From: Sisyra terminalis
Taxonomy: Eukaryota > Arthropoda > Insecta > Neuroptera > Sisyridae
Length of the DNA: 64,000 nucleotides
Direction: 5' to 3'
NCBI GenBank assembly: GCA_958496175.1
Contig: OY292276.1
Location: 18,122,001-18,186,000, forward strand
Positions 13,286 through 24,669 of the stretch are shown one piece after another. Every line of letters starts with the position of its first letter. The stretch's first letter is position 1. The position numbers and the translations under genes are program-made. Under the pieces are notes generated by a model. That model saw only the letters and a list, made by a program, of their open reading frames with translations. It had not been told where the DNA came from and did not search any database.

Positions 13286-14622
13286 TTATTGCTTTTATTA
13301 TTGTTTCATGAAGTCCCTTTCTATAAAAAAACTATTAAATAACGTACCTTTTAGCCTTTTAGATCTTGTAATTGCGTATACCTTATTTAAAGCAATTCAC
13401 AGAAATAAACAAATACTTTTCTAAAAATCATCAAAACGGCTGTTAAGTGAGCAAGAGTAAGATACCTACATATCATTACAAGAAAATAATGACAGAAATT
13501 CGGGCAGTATTATTGGTGGCCTTGGGCTGAATTTCTTCAAAACATACTGTATAATAACTAAATAAATACACTTGTACTCCTATTTACACAGAAAATATAG
13601 GTTTCTTAGAAAACCAAGTAAATCGAAATCGTAAACTTTTATATCTATGTAAAATTTATTTATTAATTTTCATTATTCGTAATTCATGCGTTATTCTTTA
13701 TTTTTTTTTTTCAATTATCCAAGCATTGAGAGAGCGGTGGTAATGGGCCTATCATACCCATAATACCATAAATTCGCAGAGGCACGCCAAATAATCCTTA
13801 AGGAAACAAAATGTAAGGCTCTTCTTTATTTAGAAATTAAAGTAAATATAAATGATTATTAGAAATAAGGAGTTTTAAAAGGAAACTAAAACTTTGAATA
13901 ACTCTATGAATTCTTTTTATTATTTTTATCACATAAATATTTTTGCAATAATACATGTGTGGAATATAGTATATATTTATATATATCTACTGTAGAATAA
14001 ATGCTGTGAATACTACACAGCTATAATAAGTAAGTACGTACTTCTGAACACTAAAGTACTAAATATAAAGTATTGTTCAATAAAAATATGTGATTAAACA
14101 AATAAACAGAGTAAAAGGATATGCAACAACAATTATAAATTAATAATTTGTTTTCTATAAAAATATATTTTTTTGAAAAAATAAATAGAAAAATAAGAAT
14201 AGATTTTTCTGCAGCAAGACATCATTCTCAATATATTTGTATAGTTAATAATTTAATATGGATTTATATAATATGTATTATTTGTAACAATTAAGGTGTA
14301 CGCACAATATTGTTTGTATTCATTTCTTATTCATCTAATATTTCAATAAATAAAATTTGGCATTATTTTTATGGTAAAATAAATAGGTAATTAATTTTAA
14401 AACAATATAAAATTTAAAATAAGTCAAATAATTATAATGTTAAGTATAAAAAATAGAACTATCAAAACTATTTCTTGTAACAAAGGAACGAATTGCAAAT
14501 AGGAAAATGAAAAAGTAAAAACCAAATAAATACCAATATAAATGTATGTGGACAATAAATACGAGATCAATAATTTATAATATTATTTATATTCCAATTC
14601 AAATTTTTTGCATGGATAAGTA
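13286..14622. other. AT-rich intergenic region downstream of Pal
   Basis: I see no gene or clear repeat. Because Pal ends at 14641 on the minus strand, the right part may hold its 3' untranslated region. Confidence 0.35.
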
Positions 14623-14628
14623 TTTATT
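14623..14628 (-). terminator. Possible poly(A) signal of Pal
   Basis: AATAAA on the minus strand begins 13 bases after the Pal stop codon. This is close, but short 3' ends occur in compact insect genes; further signals downstream could also be used. Confidence 0.35.
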
Positions 14629-14640
14629 TGGTAGTACTTC

Positions 14641-17360
14641 TTAAGAAGTTAAAGAAAATTTCCATAATCGATTTGGATTTATTTCCGATATGTACAGGTG
14701 TGTTCCATTCGCGTTCACTGCAATAGCGTGGGGATTTTGAAGTTTCTGAAAATAAAGAGATAGTCATGTGGGATCAACTGTTAAAGAACTAATTGTTTCG
14801 TTATTTACTTATGAAATAACCAGTAGCTAAAGTAGAGAGAACGAAAGTTTCAAGTAGACTTAAAAAATAAACATATTACTTATAAATACTCAATAATTGG
14901 AAATACAAATCATATTCATATTTACCTAAATTACATTCATGTGGATGTGGTATTTAGTCTTTTGCTCGGATCTCTTTATTTACAATTTGAAGTATAGACT
15001 ATTATATGACCAAATTTTTTTATTATTATGAAGTTTGTGTTGAAATATTTCAGTGAACACATCAAGTTACGAAGTGCTTGTGTAAATATTATATTTTATG
15101 CATGATAAAAATTGAATCCTTTACATTAAAAAAATATTGAATTTACACAGGCTGGAGTAACCAAATGATAATAATGATTATTTAAGCAATTTATTAGTGG
15201 TCAATTTTTAAAATGAACAAAAAAAGATAGATGGAACTATACGTGGAAGTACTGTAAACATCGTTATAACATTTATATATTGTAAAATGAATAGGCATTA
15301 TATATGTAGGGTTTATATCTTTGAATACTTTACATAAATTAATGACAAAAGTAATTAAGTTATATTAAAGACACCCAGATAATGATTTAAATGTGTTTTA
15401 GAAAGTATGGGTTAAAGTGAAACATTAGACTTTCCTTTAGAAATATATGATGATTTACTTTAGCTTTTAATTGAGTCTTGTAATCAGTTAGACACTTACC
15501 TGTGATGTTGGAGTCCAGTGATCAATGATGGATTCAGAAATTGGATCTATTGTGAAGCCCATTACTCCTATCATGCGGCTCGTCGGACCATTTACAGCAT
15601 AGAGGAAATCACCTAAAAGATATTAAAAAAAACTTGATTTTTTAAACTTTGGATAAAGTTCAAATCAATTTTGGATTTAATTTTGTCGAATTTTATAAGC
15701 TGAGATGATGGGGGGAGGATTTTTTGTTTTAAAGAAGTTTGATTTTATAAAGTAGTAGGCAACCCACAATTCACACCTCTTCATTAAGCAAACGTATAAA
15801 AAATCTTACACACTTAAAACTTTTGTAAGAACATTAGTATTAATTCATGTATCAGAGATTTTTTTATTTTACAATAATGAATTTTGAAATTTTTATACTA
15901 CTTTAGTGAAGGGGGCTTCAAAATGGTGAAGGTTTGTGAATTGTAGCCTATGATACATAGCCTATTCAATGAATTTGAAGCTAACTTAACTAGTTTCTCA
16001 AAGAAATTTTTAGAATTGCACAATAAATACGAGCATTTTTAAAAGTTATTTGCTGTTATGTTCGTATTATCATACTAGCATTTTCAGGTAGTATCTGATG
16101 TTTGACAATTTAAAGTACTTGGTTCTTCTTAAACTTTTTTACATTCTAAAAGAAGAGAAATCTCGATAAGATTAAAAAAAAATTAAGAAAAATCAAGCAC
16201 AATGCACAAATTGTAAATCAACACTTTCCAAATAAGTTTAAGAATCGCACAGTTCATGTAAAATTGTATATAAGAAAAACCAGACTTAAGGTAATATTTT
16301 ATTTTTTGATCTATATTATCCTAGAAACCTGGAAAACCTTTATTTTAGGTTTCGAGATCGAGGTTGGTTTATTAATAAGTATAGATAAAAGTTTATTTAA
16401 TAAAAAATATTAATGGAATAAGAACTTCTATTGCGCTATAGAAGTGAAGCATTCATTAATTTCCCCATTCTATATGACAAGAAGTTTCTATACTAAAGAT
16501 GGTAAATAAGGACCTATTTTTTTAATTGAGAAGTAATATAAAAGCACCTATGATTTTTGTAAAAGAAAAAGGTGACTTCATTAAAAGGTTGTATGAAAGG
16601 GCCCATAACCCGTTAGAGGTGGAAATGATATAGGTGCACAGATTTAAACTATCCTAATTTAAAATGTGCATGCGAATTTTTAGTGTAATATATATTATCT
16701 ACCCCCCATCGCTAACCGAATCCTTGGAATCCCCGAATTCCTATATTTGCAATTGTCTACGCCAAATTTCAAGTTTCACTTTTACAATGCAGACTGGCAG
16801 AATTTTTTCAAAAGAGATCGATTTTTTTAGAAATAATCTAAATTGTTTCTTATTTTCTTTACAGGATTTTGTTATTTACTTTATATATAATTAAAAAAGA
16901 ATTCCTGGAACGCCAGGTCTCCCAACCGTAAACCATTTAACTAGTTGATGACTTGGTTTTCATTGAGAAACGACAATGAATCGGCTGGGATATATGTTTA
17001 TAGTGTTGTTTTTCACATTTTTAAATTTATTTTTAAAGCAATTTAGCTTAACTATAAGAAACTAGTTATTGCCCATAAAAAATAACTGTTTAATTATTGT
17101 TTAACTTAAAATTTTATGAATTCATGTAAATTAGAAATAATTAATTAATTGCAAATAATATTTTTTATAAACACGTATTGTGACTAGTTAAATCCTTCTT
17201 ATCTTTTATTAATAATTAAATTTATTTAAGGAGAGATAAGAGAATAATAATAAAGTTAGGTAACTTTTTTTTAATTTCATTAAGTATTAAGATTTTTGGT
17301 ATTTTGTAAAAATATGATTGTTAGCTTCGAATAATTTCAAGCCTCCGTGGCGCAATTGGC

Positions 17361-17397
<37 letters not shown>

Positions 17398-20300
17398 GAG
17401 CCCACCCGGGGGCGATTTTTTTTTATTTTTTTTTTAAATTTTTTTTTTTTTTTTTTGATATTACCTCGGGCTGCAATATCAAATACACGTCCTAGATCAG
17501 GCTCGCTAATTGTCAAAGTTGCATCTTCAGCAGCATCCAGAGTATGCAATCCAGCTCGAGGACATGTCACTCTCATATTTTCACGATCCGCAATACAAAT
17601 CCTGTCCTGACTTTCTAATAAAGCCAATCCATGAGGTACAAGTAGAGACAAAAATTCTAAAATTTTCAATAACGTTTCTAGTTTAAAATCGGCAAGTTCC
17701 TTCTTACGACATGAGTTTTACCTGCAGGATTTGGAATAATGCGCAATAGACCTCCAGCAGCATTAAATTTGAGAACACGATTGTTACAGTATCCGTCTGC
17801 AATAAAAATTTCACCTGTCGTAGCCACGGCTACTGACGTTGGCTTACATAAGTTACGGATGCCAGAACCTGGCTGAAATGGTTCTCCAAAATCTAATGCT
17901 GGCGTAGAACTTCCTGGATGAAACTAAAACATTTAATTAGTATTTGAAACATAATCTTAGCTATCAGTATGAAGGCCCAACTAAAAGTAAGTATTTTATC
18001 GAAGCCAGAGGTTTGTTAATTTTTTCTTATGTCTTGAAAAATTAAAATTGATAAAGTCAGTAGATAGAAATAGCAAAATATTCTACAGTATCTATTACAC
18101 TTTAGGTCGCTTTTACAAAATTTTCTTATTATAAAAAAGATATTCCAATTAATTTAGTGATCTTAACAGAGAAAAGAGAAATATCATTCAAAAAATGCAT
18201 AGTTTCCATTATAGTTGTTCCCTTCGGTTTGTACTGGAAAACGCTGGAAACCAACAGAAAATTGATGAAAAACAAATTTTATTATGGAAATTCTAAGAAA
18301 TCAGCGATTAGCTAACATCATTGTTAATTCTTTATACTCAATTCCCTTCCTTTTATTCTCTATTCTTATTTTCCAAAAATAAAAATGTTTCTACCAGGTT
18401 GATCGATGTTCATCATGAGATCCCAGAAAAAAATCTTCAAATTTTCAAGAAATAAGTAATTTACCGTACTAGTTGTAACAATCCTCTGTTCCCCAATGTT
18501 CATCAATACATAGTTTGCCTACTTATAAATAACCAATTGGAACCCTTAAAAAAGTAGAAATGACCAATAAGTAATATTAACTCAAACTCTTCAGCATAAT
18601 CTGTATAATACCGTTGAAAAATACCCAAAATTGATTAAAAAATAAAATATAAACTAAAGATAGTGTAAATGAGTTAAACAGTTAGCACAAGAGTTAAAAA
18701 ATGAGTTAGCACATAATGTGTAGGCAACTATCATAACGGTAATATGTACAAAGTTTTTGCTACAAGTTTACGTGTTGGAGCTGCTTCAAATTCATAAATT
18801 TTTTATAGTATTTGGTTCTATCCAATGTTATATCGTTAATTCATTTTATATACAAAAGCACAAAAATGAGTTGACGATAGTATCCGATAAAACCGAATTG
18901 AACAAAACCATACGTGTGAATGACTCTTACGTGTCAAATGGTAACACTACACTATATACAATATATTGCAATAATAGAGCCGTTTTTTCTTCAACTCATA
19001 ACCCTTGACATTCCGAATACAAATTTGCTTCTATTCCTGGATCTTATTTATAAAAAAATATCTCAACTTTGCTTCAAGAAACATTGAAATAACGTGATTT
19101 TTCATCTATATTCTATTGAATATATTATTCTACGTATAGTTACTGTACATAACATATGTTTGTTAACGACGACGTGTATGACTTTTCCAAATTATGGATT
19201 TTTTAATATTTTATCTCAGGTTCTTGACTTTTTCCTTGATCTAATAAAATATCCCAATTTTCTAGATTTCTCTTATCGCTAGATATCTTTCACAAGTTAA
19301 ACGTGTTTTGAGATTTGAGAGTTAAGAAATTTATAAATTACTTTCACACCCCCTCTTACTACTTACTAAGACAATATAGGATACCACGGATACCCTTTAC
19401 AAAAAATTAAATAAATATACAAAATAAAGAAATGTGATTCTTTCACCTAAAAAAATCGTAGGTATTGAGTGAATGACCTTAAATGTAGTAATTTCAAATC
19501 GTTTTCGCATTTTCCTCTATTGTTTTCTTCAAATGAATTAATCTATGTTTAAAGGAAACTTTGCCCGCTAATAGTTTCCTACCCAAAGAGAAAATCTGCA
19601 AGCGTTTGAGTGTTTTTCGTGGCTAATACAAAGCTCGGCTTCGACAAAACTTTCAGTTGATACTTTGCCGTAGACGAAATTTCAGTCGGACCTTTCTTAA
19701 TTACAATAATAATTATTAATGAACATTATTTACTTTGAATACTTGATGCAAGGCAACATCTGTTAGCCAGTAATTATCGTGAATATCAATAGTAATTCCA
19801 TGAGGCATATAGAAAAAGTTTGCCCCCCAACTGTGTATTACTTTGCCATCTTCCGGATCAAGAATTAAAATAGGATCTTCCTTTATTGGTCCATCGTTAT
19901 ATTTTAGATATCGATTAGTAAATGGGTCAAAAGACCTAAAAATAAGAAAAGTTTTAAAAGTGGGAGAAAATTTATAATTTTTGGTCCTAAATACAACGCC
20001 CGGCTAGCTCAGTCGGTAGAGCATGAGACTCTTAATCTCAGGGTCGTGGGTTCGAGCCCCACGTTGGGCGATATTTTTTTTTATTTTTTTATTTCGCATT
20101 CTCGTAGAAAAAGAGAATAACTCAACATTGTCGATTTTTAAGTAAACAAGTTAGCTTTTTTTTGTATTTCTAAAAGTTGGTATTTTATAATTGAATACCA
20201 TTATTTTATTGTATTTTAATTAATAATTATTTTGTTTTTGTAGCCATAAATTGACCTATTCGCAATTCAAATTTTGAGTTGATCCCTAATTCTGCGATGA

Positions 20301-20962
20301 ATGCTATATATAAGTCGCTATAAATTATTTTAATAATAAATAGATGAAATACTTACTCGGCTCCCCAAACAACATTAGCTCTGTGGAAAATAACCGGTTG
20401 ATTTTTAGAGTTAACACTAACTCCACTTATTTGGCCAACTTTTAAAGGATTTTTTGGCCAATTTGGAATTTCAACAGGTTTTGGTGGCGGTTGAACATTA
20501 TTATGATCAGTTTTTGCCTTCAATAAATTAAATAAAAATTAAATAAATAAAAGAATTCGTTTATGAGAGACAAAAAATTTATTTAAAATTGTGAAAAAAA
20601 AATTAAACTAAATTGCATTGTTGGCCTATTTCAATATAAATACGGCTTATATTTAAAAAAAATTAAAGATTTAAATTTTTAAATAAAGAAAAATTCAAAA
20701 ATTATCCAGATAAATTATTTCAACAATATAACAACAATATATTAAAAAAAATTGTACAATATGTTGCAAAGTTACTATACTAGCTTATATTTACGGTAAT
20801 ACGGGGCTATACCTTCAAAGCATGAACTTTCTCAATAATTAATTTTCGGAGAGTATTATAAAAATGATCGCTTGGGTCCCCATTTAAATAAGGAAACCCA
20901 TTTGTTGTTAGTGTTAGAGCCAAAACCACAAACACTATACTTGAACATACCGTCACTGCCAT
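14641..20962 (-). CDS. Pal: Peptidyl-alpha-hydroxyglycine alpha-amidating lyase, 7 exons, 374 aa
   Basis: PAL performs the second step of peptide amidation: it splits peptidyl-alpha-hydroxyglycine into the amidated peptide and glyoxylate, in secretory granules. Exons: 20813-20962, 20357-20517, 19734-19935, 17722-17923, 17465-17656, 15500-15612, 14641-14745; all phases agree and the sum is 1125 nt. Residues 1-22 form a signal peptide; no later membrane span is visible, so it is a soluble lumenal enzyme. NHL-type beta-propeller blades follow. Family landmarks: FHR (Arg96), MPHGI (His149), VPHGL (His247) and NPHAI (His346) fit the active Arg and the three zinc histidines; DGYCNNR (Tyr216) fits the catalytic Tyr; Cys197/217 and Cys259/270 fit the two disulfides. 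Odd: the residue after the third zinc His is Ala, where rat PAL (from memory) has a calcium-binding Asp. Introns 2 and 5 house tRNA genes. Confidence 0.92.
15752..15953. mobile_element. MITE-like inverted-repeat element in Pal intron 5
   Basis: GTAGGCAACCCACAATTCAC at the left and TGTGAATTGTAGCCTATG at the right are imperfect inverted repeats of about 30 bases around a 140-base core. No coding sequence is inside. Target duplication is not clear. Confidence 0.5.
17341..17414 (+). tRNA. tRNA-Asn (anticodon GTT)
   Basis: The 74-base sequence folds as a full cloverleaf: acceptor GCCTCCG/CGGGGGC, D arm GCGC..GCGC, anticodon stem TTCGG/CCGAA with loop CTGTTAA, T arm GGTGG/CCACC with loop TTCGAGC, discriminator G. 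Box A is TGGCGCAATTGG and box B is GGTTCGAGCCC. A long T run from 17415 serves as Pol III terminator. It lies inside Pal intron 5 on the opposite strand, 50 bases from the exon 5 donor. Confidence 0.97.
19998..20070 (+). tRNA. tRNA-Lys (anticodon CTT)
   Basis: A 73-base cloverleaf: acceptor GCCCGGC/GTTGGGC (two G-T pairs), D arm GCTC..GAGC, anticodon stem TGAGA/TCTCA with loop CTCTTAA, T arm GTGGG/CCCAC with loop TTCGAGC. Box A is TAGCTCAGTCGG and box B GGTTCGAGCCC. A T run follows at 20074. It lies in Pal intron 2, opposite strand, 62 bases from the acceptor of exon 3. Confidence 0.97.
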
Positions 20963-21275
20963 TTTGACAGTGTAACTGTAAAACCAACGACCGCGATAAG
21001 TTCTCCCACCGAATAGAATCTGCGTAATATAAGAACAGTTGGTTTCTCAAGAGTAGTTATTTAATCTACTCGATCAATAATCAGGCATGGTTTACAAGGT
21101 AATACCTACCTCAATAGAGCGCAAACTTAACGTAAAGCACTTTTGAATGGTTCAAAATTACGTTAAATATTACCAAATGAATTTTCCATATATCACAAAC
21201 TACAGTTTAATCAGATTTGAAGTATCCGAACATATGATAAAATAAACAAAATTGTATCTAATAAAATTAAAAAGT

Positions 21276-21281
21276 TTTATT
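21276..21281 (-). terminator. Poly(A) signal of CWF19L1
   Basis: AATAAA on the minus strand, 18 bases after the stop codon, inside the 337-bp gap to the Pal start codon. Confidence 0.55.
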
Positions 21282-21299
21282 TATCATAAATGTACATAT

Positions 21300-24200
21300 T
21301 TATTGTTCAGTAAAGTCAAAAGGTTCAAAAATTTTTCTAAAATTTTGTACAATTGCAATTTCTTCTTTTTCACTTAAATTACATTCTTGCCAATTAACAC
21401 GTTCAGGCATATCAAGAATACTAGAGCCAGCTAAAACTTCTCTGAAACAAAAAATATAAATTTTATAATATTTTACTAATAAATTGTTTTATGATCGCCG
21501 ATATAAAATCTCTCGACTTCATTTTGACTCGCAATTATAAAATGACAAATACGAATCATAATTTATAGCTTGTAATGTGTTGAAGATTTTTTCTCAACAA
21601 TGGTAAATGATCTTTCTGAATGATACTTTATATTGCAAATGCAACAATATGTTTCTAAAGCAACCCCTACAAGCTCAATATTATTGTGCAATATGGGTTG
21701 CACGGTTGACGGCGGTCCCTAGATGGTCAATATTTTTGTACAATATGTTGGTTTGTGCAATATATTATATTGTGGAGGCGATATTGACGACACAATATTT
21801 ACCCGTTTGTACAATATATTTTCAAGATTTTGAAAATAACACAATATATTGCCCAATCTTTCAATATCGCTCATACACGATCAATTTTATTGCACAACCC
21901 AAATTTTTTACAATAATATTGAGCGTGTAGGAGCTGCTTAACATTGTTATAATATCACCCACAGCTGTTTGGGTCGTCTTGATTTAAAATCGTTTAAGTG
22001 ATTTCCAAAATTGTTTATCATAGCAAAAAGATGTAAAATGGGTGGCCTATCTTATGAGCATGGCTAAACATATTTTGGCAATTGCAGTAAAAGTATCTTT
22101 GTTTTTGCCACTTCATAGTTGAGAAAATAAAAATTAAAATCTAGCGATTTTAGCATCGTGGAATAATGATATACCTTCCGAATTGTAATGGAAAATTGCC
22201 ACGAACTCTTGTATATAAAACTTCATTTTCTGGCAATTCAACCATAAAATAGGGAACACCTTTGGGCATAACATCTTGTATTTTTTTGTCCGAAGGCAGC
22301 TCCTTTAAATCCAATTGATGTTCAATGGCTTCTTCAAAGAACGCATCTTTGCATACATGTCCCTTATTAAGCGGAACAGGCACTACTTGTATTTGTAAAT
22401 GGGAAGTTTTGAAATTCCGCTCAAAGAAAATTGGAATTTCATTTCGTTGTCGAAAACATTTTGTTAAAGCCGTTTTGAATTTGTTTATTTCTTCGAGCAT
22501 ATCTTCCGAAAGTTCAACTAATGACTGATGATGAGTTACTGGAATTATCAATAAGTGATGAGAAACAAGTCCTCCTTTTGCTAATGCTAAGTAGCATTCT
22601 GATCCGATACTGATAACTAAATGTTTCTGAACTTGTGGACTTCCCAAACAAAACCAGCACTTTGCTAAAAATATAAAAAAATCATTATTTTTTTAAAATG
22701 GTTATGTGTAACATTGATTTAATGTTTGGGTTTACTTTGATCGAATTCAATTTTCGGCCTTTTTTCGTTTTGGTGCTGTTTTCCAGATCTTTTGTTTCTT
22801 CGATCTTCTTGTGGTGCATTCATATCGTAGAAAAATTGTACTTGGCTGTCTTCTAATTTCTGATTAGGTACAAGAGAAGATTTATTTAAAAAATCATAAG
22901 GGAAAGGAGACTCTGTTTCATCTGTTGTTCTTTGGCAGAGTTCAGTCATTCTCATTTTTTCAATTGGCGTTAAACTTAATGCATATAACCATTTCTGTTT
23001 TTCTTTATTTCCTACAGATGCAAGACCCAAAAATCGAGTAGCTACCTCAAGAGTATCGTCTGCTCTATTTCGATTTCTAAAAAAGAGTTGTATTGCTCCT
23101 TAGTATATAGAAAATAAATTGTATGGCCAAAGTTCTCTCTTTGCTCAGGATCGACTTAATTTGCTTTAGAATATAATTTATGTAGTACTTTGTATTAAAT
23201 ATAAATAATAAAAACGATCATTATATAAATTCAGAGACGGTATTAATTGGGCTTGAGAAACTTGCAAACACGACCTCTACTTACTCTATGAACCTTGGAA
23301 CTATCCAGAATTTCACAATATTTATTAATGACAATACGTGAATAAATCATAAAAATAAACCCAATCAATATTGGCCACATAAAGACGATTTTGCACAAAA
23401 GTGAACTTTGATCATAACTATCGTACCATAAATTTATTTTTTATAATCGATTTTATATATACCTGTATGGCTTGCGTTCAAAAAATACATCTTCATGCCC
23501 TGCTACTATATATCTAGGTCTTATATGCGCGGTAAGCCAAGCTAATAAAGATGAACCTTTATATTTTTTGGAGCACTAAAATAAAACGACAATTATTTTT
23601 CTCTTAAAAAATATAGACTTAAATAATTTACGGTATCATCTAAATTAGTAATGAAATTTGGCCATTGAGCTGTTAGTAAAATATCAACCCCTCTAAAATT
23701 AGTTTGTCCACGAATACAAGCTGTCTTTAGAGCATTAACATCATTTTCATTAAATCCGTAAGAATCTTCATTTTGGGAATTTGATTGTAACCCACTCAAG
23801 TATGCGATTTTTAAATTTCCCGAAGCAGTAAATAATCCTTTTTGACCTAAACAAGAAATATATAATAGATAAGTATACAATTCAATAGCAAATGTACTAA
23901 CCTAAGAATGTTATATTTGGTCCTAATTCGCAACCAGCCAGATCATTGTAAAAATTTTCTTGTTCTTTTTTCACGGGACCCAAGATATATGTGGGAACTG
24001 GAACTGAAAAATTGATTAATTTTATATATAAAAATAAAAAATTGTTTTTAAAGTAGTTATACAGCTTATACAGTATTGAATGCTTACCAGAAATTGTTCC
24101 ATTTTGATATGAGGTAAATGCAGCTTTATCATCCCCAAAAAAGTTTCCAGCACATAGCAATAGATCAAAGGGTCCGGATTTAGAGTTTAAGGTTTCAACT

Positions 24201-24320
24201 CTCTGAAATAAAGTTTTGAACTTGCCATTTACATCACCGCAAACAAGTCTAAAAAGAAATTATTGTTAATTTGATATAACTAATTTTACTTTAGTACTAC
24301 ATTTTTATTTTGGGATCCAT
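21300..24320 (-). CDS. CWF19L1: CWF19-like protein 1, 8 exons, 527 aa
   Basis: CWF19L1 (yeast Drn1) is a nuclear protein of late spliceosomes and intron-lariat turnover, partner of the debranching enzyme. Exons: 24301-24320, 24088-24248, 23902-24003, 23632-23846, 23463-23575, 22736-23076, 22175-22664, 21300-21441; all phases close, 1584 nt in total, near the 538 aa of the human protein. Residues 1-250 form the metallophosphoesterase-like part (ILVCGDVNGKF, GPFDLLLCAGNFFG, GVDILLTAQWP, then FFERKPYRN). A basic linker (about 295-315) leads to CWFCLGSP (320-327), which starts the CwfJ C-terminal domains; SHHLLIIPVTHH (352-363) carries the HIT-like histidines. Exon 1 is only 20 nt; it was chosen because MDPKIKI joins in phase to the conserved LVCGDV. 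The neighbouring Pal lies downstream on the same strand. Housekeeping; no special regulation seen. Confidence 0.93.
21659..21938. mobile_element. PIF/Harbinger-like MITE in the last CWF19L1 intron
   Basis: The 280-bp element has inverted ends of about 28 bases (AGCAACCCCTACAAGCTCAA on the left; AGCAGCTCCTACACGCTCAA read inward from the right) and a TAA duplication on both sides (21656-21658, 21939-21941). A 3-bp TWA target is the Harbinger signature. CAATAT or its complement occurs twelve times inside, so the core is itself repetitive. The open frame across it is a by-product. Confidence 0.78.
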
Positions 24321-24485
24321 TCGTTTTAATTACATTTAGGTTAGCAAAACATATACAAAAACGAATTTTATAAATTTTGTATTACCAACAAGTAAAAAAA
24401 ATCTCAAAGTCGGCTCAATTTGACAATCTCCCAATTACATTCTGTAACTAGCTTCATTATGGACGATTATGAGGCATGAGCAGGC

Positions 24486-24668
24486 ATGGCAGGCATCAAG
24501 GTTTATAAAATACACAGGTGGCTTCATGGTGGTTAGGAGCCGTGCCAGAAGAAATTCGTACATATCTTTAGACTGATTCAATTTCAAAATTCTTCGTATG
24601 ACGTCATATTTTTTTTCTAATGGAGCAACCTGTGTAATTTACAAATCTTGAGCAGGCATGAGCACCAA
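24486..24668. mobile_element. Small inverted-repeat element upstream of CWF19L1
   Basis: GGTTTATAAAATACACAGGT at the left is mirrored by ACCTGTGTAATTTACAAATC at the right, and both ends continue into GCAGGCATG-like sequence. The arms are about 40 bases. It is richer in G+C than its surroundings and sits about 170 bases upstream of the CWF19L1 start, so it may overlap the promoter. Confidence 0.5.
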
Positions 24669-24669
24669 C

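Noticed and set aside
17415..17456. Long T/A run after tRNA-Asn considered as a processed poly(A) tail of a retrocopy
   Set aside because: The tRNA has no CCA and no retrocopy body; T runs after tRNA genes are ordinary Pol III terminators.
20856..21050. 64-codon minus-strand frame starting upstream of the Pal start
   Set aside because: It overlaps Pal exon 1 in another frame; the Pal frame has the signal peptide and joins exon 2 in phase.
21607..21930. 107-codon plus-strand frame in the last CWF19L1 intron
   Set aside because: It coincides with the Harbinger-like MITE and reflects its CAATAT repetition, not selection for protein.
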